From Nostoc calcicola FACHB-3891 (lineage in GTDB: Bacteria; Cyanobacteriota; Cyanobacteriia; Cyanobacteriales; Nostocaceae), in contig NZ_JACJRQ010000001.1 of assembly GCF_014697355.1 (NCBI RefSeq), positions 496,001-560,000 on the forward strand: 64,000 nucleotides of DNA. Direction: 5' to 3'. Below are positions 25,182-33,806 of the stretch, piece by piece. Positions within the stretch are counted from its first letter, which is position 1, and each line of letters starts with the position of its first letter. Made by a program: the position numbers and the translations under genes. A model generated the notes under the pieces. It saw only the letters and a program-made list of their open reading frames with translations, was not told the origin of the DNA and did no database searches.

Positions 25182-27065
25182 ATGACAAAAGAGATGGAAC
25201 TTTTTGATAATCTACACCTTGCGATGTTTAGCGGCAAAGGTGGAGTCGGAAAAACAACAATCTCCTGCACCTTTGCATATCGTTGGGCGCAGAAATTTGT
25301 CAACGAGCAAATTCTTTTAATCTCAACCGATCCGGCTCACTCTCTTGGAGATGTCTTACAAGTTAGCGTTGATGACATTCCTCGTCCTGTAGCGGAACTA
25401 CCCAATCTACTAGTAAGGGCGTTGGATGCAAAGCTTCTGCTACAAAAGTTTAAAGAACGTTACGGTCAGGTGTTGGAACTGTTAGTAGAGCGCGGTAGTT
25501 TTGTTGAAGGAGAAGACTTGTCTCCAGTTTGGGATTTAAATTGGCCTGGACTGGACGAATTGATGGGTTTGTTAGAGATCCAACGCCTTTTCAACGAACA
25601 GCAGGTAGATCGAGTAGTAGTGGATATGGCTCCTAGCGGTCATACTCTCAACTTGTTTGGATTGATGGATTTTTTAGACACTTTCCTCCACTCTCTCGAA
25701 CTATTTCAAGAAAAGCATCGATATATTAGCAAGACTTTTGCGGGAAGTTACACACCCGATCGCGCCGACGATTTTTTGCATACCCTGAAAGCTGAACTTT
25801 CCCAAGGTCGCCGTCTGCTTCAAGATCCTAAGCATACAGCTTGTTTGTTAGTTGCGATCGCCGAACCAATGAGTTGGTTGGAGTCAAAACGATTCCTAGA
25901 AGCCTTACAAACCATGCAGGTTCCTTGTGGAGGCTTGTTTGTCAACCAAGTCCTTACTAGTGCCACTGACCGCGATCGTTACCAAGAACAACAACCACTC
26001 ATCGGTCAGTATACGGCTCTTGCTAACGGCAAGCCAATTTTTATCGTGCCACAGCAATCTCAGGAGCCTTTGGGAATTGTAGCCCTCAGCCATCTCATCG
26101 ACCAAATCCATATTCCTCAGCTTGAACCGCTATCTCCTATCGATTTACTCCCAGTTCAATGGCCTGAAACAATTCCTCCTAGCTTTGGAGATTTTCTCAC
26201 CCAAGGTCGTCGCCTGTTACTAATTGGCGGTAAAGGTGGAGTAGGTAAGACCACAGTAGCAGCTGCCATTGGTTGGGCTATGGCTCAACAACATCGCGAT
26301 CGCAAAATTCGCATGGTTTCCATCGATCCAGCCCACTCCTTGGGTGATGCCTTTGGTCTGAGTTTAGGACACGAACCGTATCAAATAACCGCCAATCTTC
26401 GAGGTCAGGAAGTAGATAGCGATCGCCTTCTGGAGCAATTCAGAGCCGATTACCTGTGGGAACTCGCCGAAATGATGAGTGGCGAAACCCAAACAAGCGA
26501 AGCTATTGAAATGGCTTATGCTCCTGTTGCTTGGCGTAAAATTGTCGAGCAAGCTTTACCAGGGATTGATGAAATGCTTTCACTGTTAACAGTCATGGAA
26601 TTGCTAGAGCAACAAGAAGAAGACTTGATTATTTTAGACACTGCTCCTACAGGTCATCTTCTGCGTTTTCTAGAAATGCCAACAGCACTAGCAGACTGGC
26701 TAGCTTGGATTTTCAAACTCTGGATCAAGTATCAAAATGTTCTTGGTCGTACAGAGTTTATGGGGCGTTTACGAACTTTGCGACAGCGCGTAGTCAAAGC
26801 CCAAAAAGTGCTAAAAGACCCACAACAAGCAGAGTTCATTGGGGTTACACTTAACCAGGCTAGTGTACTTGCCGAACAACATCGCTTGTTCAAATCTCTG
26901 CAAGAAATAGGTGTAAGCCAGAATTACGTTGTTCTTAACCGCTTTACTTCTACAGCGATCGTTAATTGCGATTTTCCAGGTTTGACAATAGTTCGCTTAC
27001 CACTGCTTCCTCGCTCAGTTCAGCCTTTAGAACGCATCCAAGCAGCAGCCGGCTGTTTATTTTAA
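25182..27065 (+). CDS. Tandem ArsA/Get3-family ATPase next to gas-vesicle genes
   Basis: The 627-residue protein is two fused ArsA/Get3 halves. The first has SGKGGVGKTT (17-26), STDPAHSLGDVL and DMAPSGHTL; the second has GGKGGVGKTT (~348-357), SIDPAHSLGDAFG and DTAPTGHLLRFLEMP. These are the deviant P-loop, switch I and switch II motifs. The arsenite-binding Cys triad of ArsA is not apparent, so metal export is unlikely. Get3-type proteins shield hydrophobic tail-anchored helices; chaperoning hydrophobic gas-vesicle proteins is a plausible inference from position. In the first half, switch II has SGH in place of TGH. It starts the plus-strand block that continues with the GvpV-like gene 45 bp later. 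Confidence 0.85.
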   Translation: MTKEMELFDNLHLAMFSGKGGVGKTTISCTFAYRWAQKFVNEQILLISTDPAHSLGDVLQVSVDDIPRPVAELPNLLVRALDAKLLLQKFKERYGQVLELLVERGSFVEGEDLSPVWDLNWPGLDELMGLLEIQRLFNEQQVDRVVVDMAPSGHTLNLFGLMDFLDTFLHSLELFQEKHRYISKTFAGSYTPDRADDFLHTLKAELSQGRRLLQDPKHTACLLVAIAEPMSWLESKRFLEALQTMQVPCGGLFVNQVLTSATDRDRYQEQQPLIGQYTALANGKPIFIVPQQSQEPLGIVALSHLIDQIHIPQLEPLSPIDLLPVQWPETIPPSFGDFLTQGRRLLLIGGKGGVGKTTVAAAIGWAMAQQHRDRKIRMVSIDPAHSLGDAFGLSLGHEPYQITANLRGQEVDSDRLLEQFRADYLWELAEMMSGETQTSEAIEMAYAPVAWRKIVEQALPGIDEMLSLLTVMELLEQQEEDLIILDTAPTGHLLRFLEMPTALADWLAWIFKLWIKYQNVLGRTEFMGRLRTLRQRVVKAQKVLKDPQQAEFIGVTLNQASVLAEQHRLFKSLQEIGVSQNYVVLNRFTSTAIVNCDFPGLTIVRLPLLPRSVQPLERIQAAAGCLF

Positions 27066-27110
27066 CGGCTAATTAGACTAAATACTTTCATACCCAAAGA
27101 GAAATTTATT

Positions 27111-27395
27111 ATGCACCGCACTCCAAAACGTGGACAAATTCAAGCCAAACTTAGCTCTATGCCACCTCAACGTTCACAAGCAAGAGTTTATTTAAACGCT
27201 TACAAAATGATGTTGGAAAAAGAGCGTTTAGAGCAGGAACTACAGAAACTCGAAGCACGCCGACATCAGATTCAGCAGCGTCTTGCTATTTTAAATAGTC
27301 AAATCATTGCTGAAGAAGACATCACCCATCAGCAAGCAAATACTGACTTAGACGACAATACACCCAAATTCAACACCATAACATTGGAATACTAA
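27111..27395 (+). CDS. Small basic coiled-coil protein, GvpV-like
   Basis: The 94-residue protein has a basic N-terminus (HRTPKRGQIQAKLSSMPPQ), then a heptad coiled coil from ~26 to ~65 (MLEKERLEQELQKLEARRHQ) and an acidic tail. Small coiled-coil accessory proteins such as GvpV occur in cyanobacterial gvp clusters, and the context fits; I assign GvpV by general pattern, not by a remembered alignment. It follows the ArsA-like gene in the same direction. The 27396-27632 gap has no gene. Confidence 0.45.
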   Translation: MHRTPKRGQIQAKLSSMPPQRSQARVYLNAYKMMLEKERLEQELQKLEARRHQIQQRLAILNSQIIAEEDITHQQANTDLDDNTPKFNTITLEY

Positions 27396-27632
27396 GTAGT
27401 AAGATTTCATCTGCCAATGCTGGTCAACTTCCTTGCGAGGTCGATGCTAGTTCAATAGAAAAGTATGAGTTAGTTTTATCACATCCACACAAAGCCATAA
27501 GACATATAATATTCCGCTTTACCCGTCACAAATAGCCTACAATGTCCAACACATAAGTTCTCGGCGAGCGGGTGCAAGCGGATTGTTCGACTGTTACCTC
27601 AATTTAGAATGAAGCGCCAACTTGATATTAAG

Positions 27633-28094
27633 TTATTGCTCAATCTGCTTTGTTCCATCTCCACAAGTTTTTTCATTAGAGGGCGGAGATATAGATTGAG
27701 AGCCAGTTTGTTTTGCTCTACACAAAATAGTTCGGACGTAAGGTCTGCCTTCTGCATCTTTAAACGCGAAAGCCCCTCCGACTATGCTCTGATAGTATGG
27801 TTTCTCAGACAATGCATAGCTAAATGCTAAATTTGGCTGTATGTCAGTCTTATAGGTAAATTCTGTGCCACCTGGTTTAATAGGAAGATTTTGTTTTTCA
27901 ATGACGTTTGCAGAAAATCTATTGGTTTCTATGTAGTAATCTGTTTGAGCACGATTCATTAGTTCAATGTTAGCTTCTGCTAACTTTTGAACCTGCGAAT
28001 TTGAGGCTGAACAGGAACTAATGTTGACAGACACTAGAGCTAGAAAAACTTGTACAGTGATGCTTTTAGAATTGGAGTTTTGAAGAAACTTCAT
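27633..28094 (-). CDS. Type IV pilin-like (G/H family) lipoprotein
   Basis: A 153-residue exported protein. The N-terminal hydrophobic stretch (~12-26) ends ISSC, giving a possible lipobox Cys at 28. The helix NIELMNRAQTDYYIETNRF is the pattern of cyanobacterial type IV pilin-like G/H proteins after their N-terminal segment, and the globular part has FAFKDAEGRPYVRTILC. Typical members also keep the GAVF-like motif, here VGGAFAFKD. It is isolated between gas-vesicle genes on the other strand and is probably an insertion. Function unknown; minor pilin or lipoprotein. Confidence 0.6.
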   Translation of the reverse strand: MKFLQNSNSKSITVQVFLALVSVNISSCSASNSQVQKLAEANIELMNRAQTDYYIETNRFSANVIEKQNLPIKPGGTEFTYKTDIQPNLAFSYALSEKPYYQSIVGGAFAFKDAEGRPYVRTILCRAKQTGSQSISPPSNEKTCGDGTKQIEQ

Positions 28095-28555
28095 TTATTG
28101 AACTTAAATACAATAATTGTGGGAATGACCGCTCATTCTCATGGCGTTCATAAATTAGAATTCCCTAGAATACGACCTTTGTTTCATCTACTAGCAAAAA
28201 TTGCTCTGAATAAGCTTTACTAGGCAGAGAACTGCAAGGGAGGATAGCATGTTCTGCGGTGATCGCAATTGGGGAGGGTAAGCCCCGACCGCGCAATAGA
28301 GATACACAGCATTAGCTGTCTGTTACCTTTATCATTAGTAAATTTACAGTGGACAAATTTTCTTGTTTATTACCATTGCTTTCTTTTAGTGCGATCGCCA
28401 CCTTCTACAGATTACATAAAACGTAGACACCCAGAGGGTAGTATAACCCAACAAATGATATTGAAAATACAGTAAGTTTATCAACACAATATCTACTTCA
28501 ATAAAAGTAACATTACTCTGGAGTGAGGAAATGCGATCGCATCCATTACGAACAA
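28095..28555. other. Gap without a gene
   Basis: Only scattered HIP1-like sites and short AT runs are visible; no convincing coding frame, strong hairpin or repeat. The frame at 28269-28475 has no upstream ribosome-binding site or recognisable content. Confidence 0.5.
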
Positions 28556-28948
28556 TCATTTAACAAGCATTGCAGAATCGATATCTAAAAGCCAATTTTC
28601 ATCAACAAACTCCAAATTTTCATCGTAAACAAGAACTAATTCGCCAATTTTTTGAACATTGCTACTTGCAGTTTTCATATTATCAACAGCATCAGCTATG
28701 AGCAAAAACTTTAGTTGTAAAAAACGTTCTTTGTGAGTAACGCCTATTGAACTACTAACTAATTCGGCTTCTAAGGTACGAGGTAACGTAATTTTCTCAT
28801 AATATTTATCTTGTTCATCCCAATAGCCACACACTTGATAATCACACTGGTCAAGATGTTCTTGAACAAGAAGACTAGCATCTAAACTTTGTAATATTTC
28901 AGTTAAATCTTGCCAAAATTGATGATTTTTTAATTCGAGCCTTGTCAT
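28556..28948 (-). CDS. Hypothetical acidic protein
   Basis: A 130-residue soluble protein rich in Glu, Leu and Asp (QSLDASLLVQEHLDQCDYQV near the start, LVYDENLEFVDENWLLDIDS at the end). It reads like an alpha/beta protein with no signal or membrane segment. It starts 12 bp after the gene at 28961 in the same direction, so the two form a small operon. Both may be part of an inserted accessory pair; I recognise neither, though a toxin/immunity type is conceivable. Confidence 0.55.
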   Translation of the reverse strand: MTRLELKNHQFWQDLTEILQSLDASLLVQEHLDQCDYQVCGYWDEQDKYYEKITLPRTLEAELVSSSIGVTHKERFLQLKFLLIADAVDNMKTASSNVQKIGELVLVYDENLEFVDENWLLDIDSAMLVK

Positions 28949-28960
28949 AGTTCTGTGGGT

Positions 28961-29290
28961 TTAATGTTCTGTTGCCAAGCCAGGGAAGTACAATATACCA
29001 TCAATGAATTTTGCATGAAATCGGCGTAGGCGCAGCCCGCTGCAGGCATCGCCACCTTTACCTAAGACTTTAGATTTCAAATCGTAGCCAGATTCTTGGG
29101 AAGCCACCAACCCAAGATTACCGCGAGGAGGTACAAGCCCTTTCTCAATTGCTTTTAAATGTTTCCCCTTTTGATCGTATTTTAATCCCAGCTTTATTTG
29201 TTCGCTGCCAAATGAAACTGGCAGACCAGTGATTGAAAGATATACAGTAGCAGGTTGAATATCTGCCCAATTATCGGGTAAAGCTTCCAT
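28961..29290 (-). CDS. Hypothetical protein with an inserted repeat segment
   Basis: The 109-residue protein begins MEALPDNWADIQPATVYLSI and has KYDQKGKHLKAIEKGL in the middle. Near residues 79-90 the sequence GDACSGLRLRRFHA is the translation of the dispersed repeat at 29021-29053, inserted in frame before KFIDGILYFPG. Removing it would leave a shorter plausible protein. First gene of a pair with 28556. Family unknown. Confidence 0.5.
   Translation of the reverse strand: MEALPDNWADIQPATVYLSITGLPVSFGSEQIKLGLKYDQKGKHLKAIEKGLVPPRGNLGLVASQESGYDLKSKVLGKGGDACSGLRLRRFHAKFIDGILYFPGLATEH
29021..29053. repeat. Dispersed GC-rich palindromic repeat inside a coding region
   Basis: CGGCGTAGGCGCAGCCCGC followed by TGCAGGCATCGCC is the common Nostoc short repeat normally found between genes. 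Here it adds about 11 codons to the gene at 28961. Confidence 0.65.
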
Positions 29291-29397
29291 TAAATTAATA
29301 CTTGTATAGTATAAGCATAATTTGTTTAAGTATAATAGCTAACAAAATTTTTAAAATTAGCGTGAGTCTGCAACGGAGGCGCACGTTAGTTAATAGG

Positions 29398-29895
29398 TTA
29401 ATCTATAATGCTTGCTCGAATATCTTTTAAAGTCATCATTAGTGTGAATGGTTCTATTGGTGATGCTTGAAACCCACGTTTTAAATAAAATTTTTTGGCT
29501 TCTTCATCTTTAGCGTGAACCAAAATACATCTAACACCAACTATTTGAGATACTGATAAAATGCGTTTAATAGCATCTTTTAATAAACCAGACCCTATAC
29601 CTTGTCCTTCCCATTTGGTATCTACAGCTAGCCTACCAATAAGCATACACGGTATAGGGTCTGGTGCGTTCCGTTTAGCTTTGCTAACAGCTGCTAAATG
29701 AGTTACAGAAGCTGTTGCTAAACAGTAATAGCCTATTACTTTAGTTTCAACTGTTACTACAAATGTTCTGGCTGTATCTCCCTCACTTTTCAAAGCTCTC
29801 TCCTTCAGCCAGCTATTCAAGGCTTCTGATTTAGATTCAAACTCTGATACATCATGGTCTTTAGTAACAGGCTGAGGAGCATTGATAGTTTTCAT
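29398..29895 (-). CDS. GNAT-family toxin (TacT/AtaT-like acetyltransferase)
   Basis: With the ATG at 29895 the protein is 165 residues. It has the GNAT acetyl-CoA motif WEGQGIGSGLL (R/Q-x-x-G-x-G/A), the preceding strand RLAVDTKW, and FYLKRGF near the C-terminus, all typical of TacT-type toxins that acetylate aminoacyl-tRNA and stop translation. It follows the DUF1778 antitoxin gene with an 11-bp gap in the standard antitoxin-toxin order. An upstream TTG (29916) would overlap the antitoxin stop and is less likely. All motifs look intact. Confidence 0.9.
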   Translation of the reverse strand: MKTINAPQPVTKDHDVSEFESKSEALNSWLKERALKSEGDTARTFVVTVETKVIGYYCLATASVTHLAAVSKAKRNAPDPIPCMLIGRLAVDTKWEGQGIGSGLLKDAIKRILSVSQIVGVRCILVHAKDEEAKKFYLKRGFQASPIEPFTLMMTLKDIRASIID

Positions 29896-29906
29896 TTGGT
29901 TTATTA

Positions 29907-30197
29907 TCAATCCCAAGGCGATTTAGTAGTTAAGAGTTTACGAATTTCTTCATTCGCTTTAGGTGGTGATTCCAAAATAGCAAGGAATTCTTGATATTTT
30001 TCCTCATTTAATGCAAAGAAAGCTTTGTCACAGATGACTTTTTCAGCTTCTCTACAGGCTACCTCTAACATAAAGTCAGAACGGCTTTTACCAAGAATCG
30101 CAGCCGCATTGTCAATTAAATCCCGTTGTTGTTCTTGAACTCTAATATTAATTACTTGGTTACGACCAAGATTATCCATTTTAGAACGGGCAACCAT
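29907..30197 (-). CDS. DUF1778 RHH antitoxin
   Basis: The protein has the DUF1778 pattern: NQVINIRVQEQQRDLIDNAA is the RHH DNA-binding part, KSRSDFMLEVACREA the second helix, and the C-terminal ~35 residues form the toxin-neutralising tail (FLAILESPPKANEE). I place the start at the ATG at 30197; longer frames to 30239 would run into the operator palindrome. It would repress its own promoter and bind the GNAT toxin downstream. Confidence 0.85.
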   Translation of the reverse strand: MVARSKMDNLGRNQVINIRVQEQQRDLIDNAAAILGKSRSDFMLEVACREAEKVICDKAFFALNEEKYQEFLAILESPPKANEEIRKLLTTKSPWD

Positions 30198-30222
30198 TAG
30201 GTATCTTCCATGTTTATGTCTC

Positions 30223-30275
30223 ATATTAAGCATTGCCAAAGTAAAGTTGCAGCTTACTTCGGTAATGCTTAATAT
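30223..30275. promoter_or_regulatory. Toxin-antitoxin operator palindrome
   Basis: Two 22-bp arms, 30223-30244 and 30254-30275, are inverse copies with 20 of 22 matches around a 9-nt spacer. They lie directly upstream of the antitoxin start and next to AT-rich promoter-like sequence (TATAAAATATTGTATATA). The size fits an RHH dimer-of-dimers site. Confidence 0.7.
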
Positions 30276-30339
30276 CTAATATAAAATATTGTATATACAA
30301 TGTCAACACATTTTATATATTAGTGAAAATATCGGGAAA

Positions 30340-30376
30340 AGACTCTTTCCCTCTCTGCGTCTCTGCGCCTCTGCGT
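30340..30376. repeat. CTCTGCGCCTCTGCGTG dispersed repeat
   Basis: The 'ctctgcgcctctgcgtg' element common in Nostoc intergenic DNA lies here; related copies are at about 33696, 35701, 55015 and 63188. It is not associated with a gene end in any consistent way. Confidence 0.6.
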
Positions 30377-30406
30377 GAAAAAATCATCCCGCCTTTATGC
30401 AACGCC

Positions 30407-30655
30407 CTATTCCCTATTCTCTGTTCCCTGCTTTTCTGCTTCCAAAATCGCTAATAAAAGAGCTTCCTCCTGAATTTCAAACTCTTCTTCGGGAATTTCT
30501 CCCATATCAAAAGCAAGTTGCAGTGCAAGAAGCTGCTTGCTGAGATTTTCTTTATCATCAATTTCGGTACTTGCTTGTTCTAAAATTTTTTCCCCAAGCC
30601 ACGTTACCCCCATTAATGGGCCGGTAATCGGTAATAGTAAGAAGCGCAGAACCAT
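30407..30655 (-). CDS. gvpG: Gas vesicle protein GvpG
   Basis: The 82-residue protein matches the GvpG pattern: hydrophobic N-terminus LRFLLLPITGPLMGVTWLGE, then a helix ending LSKQLLALQLAFDMGEIPEEE and EEALLLAILEAE. GvpG is a conserved accessory protein needed for gas-vesicle assembly. It is transcribed divergently from gvpN, 212 bp away, whereas in most cyanobacterial clusters it follows gvpF/L on the same strand. Confidence 0.9.
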   Translation of the reverse strand: MVLRFLLLPITGPLMGVTWLGEKILEQASTEIDDKENLSKQLLALQLAFDMGEIPEEEFEIQEEALLLAILEAEKQGTENRE

Positions 30656-30850
30656 ATCAGTTTACCCTCGTGTGGATTTATTAAAACTGTCCTCGCAAGA
30701 CCGTAATCATGCTGATGACATAAATATAAAACATTACTAGTCTTATGTTGATGCCAAAATGCGTGGGATTTGAGTCCAGTTAAGGCTTATTGACATCCGT
30801 ATTTTATATATCCGATGTGCAAAAAATTACTTTTTTATAAAATTCCTATT

Positions 30851-30858
30851 GAGGAGGT
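30851..30858 (+). promoter_or_regulatory. Ribosome-binding site fixing a TTG start for gvpN
   Basis: GAGGAGGT lies 10 nt before the TTG at 30868 and is close to the 16S anti-SD. No ATG is suitably placed, so gvpN initiates with TTG. Confidence 0.8.
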
Positions 30859-30867
30859 ACTTAGAGC

Positions 30868-32043
30868 TTGACAACAGTATTAAATGCATCTCCCCAGCGA
30901 TTTGTCAATACCCCTGCTATTCAACGCGTCGCTCAACGCGCTTTGCGCTATCTACAGTCAGGCTTTTCGGTACATTTACGTGGCGCGGCCGGAGTCGGAA
31001 AAACCACTCTGGCAATGCATCTCGCTGATTTGCTCAATCAGCCTATCATCCTCTTATTTGGAGATGATGAGTTTAAAACCTCAGACTTGATTGGTAATCA
31101 ATTAGGTTACACCCGCAAAAAGGTTGTTGATAACTTCATCCACAGCGTTGTCAAAGTTGAGGATGAACTACGACAACACTGGGTTGATGCCCGATTAACC
31201 TTAGCTTGTAAAGAAGGATTTACGCTGGTTTACGACGAATTCAATCGATCGCACCCGGAGGTAAATAACGTTTTACTTTCCGTACTTGAGGAGAGGTTGT
31301 TAGTATTGCCAACAAACCAACATCGAGCCGAGTATATCCGGGTTCATCCTCAGTTTCGGGCAATCTTAACATCAAATCCTCAAGAGTATTGTGGAGTCCA
31401 TGCAACTCAGGATGCTTTGATGGATCGTGTTATTACCATCGATATGCCTCCACCTGATGAACTAACTCAGCAGGAAATTGTAGTTCACAAAACAGGCATA
31501 GATTCTGAGAAAGCAGACAAAATCGTGCGCTTAGTGCGGATGTTTTGGAGTCGATCTGGCTCTGGACAAGGCGGTGGCTTACGTTCCTGTCTGATGATTG
31601 CTAAAATCTGCCACGAACACGAAATTTCCGTAAACTTTGAGGAGCCTAACTTCCAAGATATTTGTGCCGATATCCTGCTTACTCGCACAAATCAACCTCG
31701 TATGGAAGCAACTCGGCTACTGGAAGAGGTTTTGCGTGAATTGTATCACAGTACAAATACTCAATCTCAGTCGCCAGAAGAGATAATACCAGACAGTCAA
31801 AATCAGATTGTCTTGGAACAACGAGTACCTTACGAGCATGAAGTCTACAACTATCTGTGCAAATCTCCAGGAAGGCGTTTCTCTGATTTGGCAGCAGAAT
31901 TAGGGATCGATCGCAGTCAAATTGTAGCTGCACTCAAGTCTCTCAGGGAACAGGGAGTATTAGTACAAATGCAGGGCAATGCCGAGCCGCCGAGCATATC
32001 ACAAACAGTTGCTCTTGATTCTGGCCATTTAATAAACAAATGA
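30868..32043 (+). CDS. gvpN: Gas vesicle ATPase GvpN with winged-helix-like tail
   Basis: The 391-residue protein has the MoxR-like AAA+ ATPase of GvpN: P-loop GAAGVGKTT (39-47), [17 protein letters not shown], Walker [10 protein letters not shown] and sensor [20 protein letters not shown]. GvpN drives growth of gas vesicles with GvpC and GvpJ. It starts with TTG after a strong SD. Residues ~320-369 form an additional C-terminal winged-helix-like domain ([18 protein letters not shown], then [10 protein letters not shown]). GvpC in this cluster ends with a similar domain. Its stop overlaps the gvpJ start (ATGA). Confidence 0.95.
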   Translation: MTTVLNASPQRFVNTPAIQRVAQRALRYLQSGFSVHLRGAAGVGKTTLAMHLADLLNQPIILLFGDDEFKTSDLIGNQLGYTRKKVVDNFIHSVVKVEDELRQHWVDARLTLACKEGFTLVYDEFNRSHPEVNNVLLSVLEERLLVLPTNQHRAEYIRVHPQFRAILTSNPQEYCGVHATQDALMDRVITIDMPPPDELTQQEIVVHKTGIDSEKADKIVRLVRMFWSRSGSGQGGGLRSCLMIAKICHEHEISVNFEEPNFQDICADILLTRTNQPRMEATRLLEEVLRELYHSTNTQSQSPEEIIPDSQNQIVLEQRVPYEHEVYNYLCKSPGRRFSDLAAELGIDRSQIVAALKSLREQGVLVQMQGNAEPPSISQTVALDSGHLINK

Positions 32044-32390
32044 GTACTAATACTAATCGGGGAGCGATCGCTACATCAACTCAAGGTTCTACCTTGGCAG
32101 ATATTCTAGAACGGGTTCTGGATAAAGGCATTGTTATCGCAGGAGATATTTCTATTTCCGTAGGCTCCACAGAACTGCTCAACATTCGGATTCGCTTGTT
32201 GATTTCTTCTGTTGATAAAGCCAAAGAGATTGGAATTAATTGGTGGGAGAGCGACCCCTATCTTAATAGTCAAACTCGCACCTTATTAACAACTAATCAA
32301 CAACTTCAAGAGCGTGTTGCCAGTCTAGAAACAGAACTGCGATCGCTCAAAGCACTCAATCCTATTAATCATCAGAATGCAGGCGATTAG
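32040..32390 (+). CDS. gvpJ: Gas vesicle protein GvpJ
   Basis: A 116-residue GvpA-fold protein: [20 protein letters not shown], strand-turn-strand and [20 protein letters not shown] as in GvpJ/GvpA. Residues ~70-116 are a Gln/Leu/Glu coiled coil ([18 protein letters not shown]), as in GvpJ/GvpM rather than GvpA. GvpJ is a minor shell or nucleation component. It overlaps gvpN by 4 bp and gvpK by 14 bp, showing coupled translation. Confidence 0.9.
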   Translation: MSTNTNRGAIATSTQGSTLADILERVLDKGIVIAGDISISVGSTELLNIRIRLLISSVDKAKEIGINWWESDPYLNSQTRTLLTTNQQLQERVASLETELRSLKALNPINHQNAGD

Positions 32391-32811
32391 CAAATCAAAA
32401 AATTCGGATTCAGGTTTAGCACCATTGTTACTGACGGTTGTCGAACTGATACGCCAACTCATGGAAGCTCAGGTAATCCGGCGCATGGATGCTGGCAACC
32501 TCAGCGACTATGAGTTAGATCGAGCTGCCGAAAGTCTGCGACAGTTAGAACAACAGATTGTTAAGCTTTGCGAGATATTTGATATCGATCCAAGCGATTT
32601 GAATATTAACTTGGGTGAAATAGGAACTTTACTTCCCCAATCTGGGGGATATTACCCTGGCGAAACCTCTAATCAACCCTCTATTCTAGAACTCCTCGAT
32701 CGCTTATTAAATACGGGTGTCGTAGTTGAAGGTGACTTGGACTTAGGACTGGCTCAGTTAAGCTTAGTTCATGCCAAGTTAAGATTAGTACTCACTTCTA
32801 AACCGCTGTAA
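32377..32811 (+). CDS. gvpK: Gas vesicle protein GvpK with GvpA-like C-terminal segment
   Basis: The 144-residue protein carries the GvpK core from ~13 to ~88: LAPLLLTVVELIRQLMEAQV, a second helix with ESLRQLEQQIVKLCE and the end NINLGEIGTLLP. After a linker, residues ~103-142 have SILELLDRLLNTGVVVEG and LSLVHAKLRLVLTS, which resemble GvpA/GvpJ. GvpK is essential for assembly in studied systems. The GvpA-like tail appears to be a cyanobacterial GvpK form, to be confirmed by alignment. It starts inside the end of gvpJ. Confidence 0.9.
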   Translation: MQAISKSKNSDSGLAPLLLTVVELIRQLMEAQVIRRMDAGNLSDYELDRAAESLRQLEQQIVKLCEIFDIDPSDLNINLGEIGTLLPQSGGYYPGETSNQPSILELLDRLLNTGVVVEGDLDLGLAQLSLVHAKLRLVLTSKPL

Positions 32812-32847
32812 CTTTTTTATCTACATTCTTCTTGGTAAGACATTCTT

Positions 32848-33618
32848 ATGAGTTATGGTTTTTACATTTATGGAATTTTGACCTTACCTGCTCCAGAAAA
32901 CTTAAATTTACAGGGTATAGATCGGCAACCTGTAGAAATTAAAATTTTGGATGATTTTGCAGTCATCTACTCTGAAGCACAGCAAGAGCGTTATTTAGCA
33001 AGCCGTCGTAACCTGCTAAGTCATGAGAAAGTCCTTGAGGAAATCATGCAAGCAGGCGATGTCTACGACGGGCTACGCCAACGCAATTTACTACCCGTGC
33101 AATTTGGACTTTTGGTTGCAAGCTGGGAAACATTTACACAACAATTAATTCGTCCTCATCAAGAAGAATTGACGCAATTGCTTGCCAAGTTATCAGGTCG
33201 CCGAGAAGTTAGCGTCAAAGTTTTTTGGGATACCGAGGCCGAAATTCAGGGATTGTTAGCAGAAAATCCAGATATCAAAACCGAAAGGGATAAATTAGCA
33301 GGTCAACCTCTGAATATGGAGCAGGTAATCCAAATAGGACAAGCCATCGAACAGGGGATGAGCGATCGCAAACAAGGCATCATAAATTTATTTCAAGGCA
33401 CCCTCAACTCCATTGCGATCGATGTGGTGGAAAATAATCCCCAAATGGACACAATGATTTACAACGCCGCCTACCTAATTCCTTGGGAAGCAGAATCACA
33501 ATTTAGCGAACACGTTGAAGCACTCGATCGCCAATTTGAAGAACGTTTGCGAATTCGCTACAACAATTTCACCGCCCCCTTTAACTTTGCTCGTCTGCGA
33601 TTATTCAGTTCCAACTAA
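32848..33618 (+). CDS. gvpF: Gas vesicle protein GvpF/GvpL family (copy 1)
   Basis: A 256-residue GvpF/GvpL protein: MSYGFYIYGILTLPAPENL start, then LLPVQFGLLVASWETF, and the C-terminal half with GQAIEQGMSDRKQGI and AAYLIPWEAESQFSEHV. GvpF is a growth-phase accessory protein with two ferredoxin-like domains that can bind GvpA. It lies 36 bp after gvpK. A second family member lies at 35865, so this cluster has two, presumably F and L. Confidence 0.9.
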   Translation: MSYGFYIYGILTLPAPENLNLQGIDRQPVEIKILDDFAVIYSEAQQERYLASRRNLLSHEKVLEEIMQAGDVYDGLRQRNLLPVQFGLLVASWETFTQQLIRPHQEELTQLLAKLSGRREVSVKVFWDTEAEIQGLLAENPDIKTERDKLAGQPLNMEQVIQIGQAIEQGMSDRKQGIINLFQGTLNSIAIDVVENNPQMDTMIYNAAYLIPWEAESQFSEHVEALDRQFEERLRIRYNNFTAPFNFARLRLFSSN

Positions 33619-33806
33619 ACAGCAATAAAAATTGAAAATCAAAAGACCTCTTGCACCAATCAGATTATGACTACTAAACAGCTAATTTCTCTCTAACTCT
33701 CTGCGCCTCTGCGCCTTTGCGTGAGTAAAAAAATCTTGTTTTAAACATTCGTGCAAGAAGCCTATTGAAATTAAATTTTTCTCTATCTTTTATTGAAATA
33801 AAATCA

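Noticed and set aside
25182..27065. Arsenite-efflux ATPase ArsA
   Set aside because: The arsenite-binding Cys are not apparent and no arsB, arsC or arsR is near; Get3-like function or an uncharacterised role fits the context better.
27609..27830. Plus-strand 73-aa frame opposite the pilin-like gene
   Set aside because: It is the complement of a gene with a clear signal peptide and pilin-like pattern.
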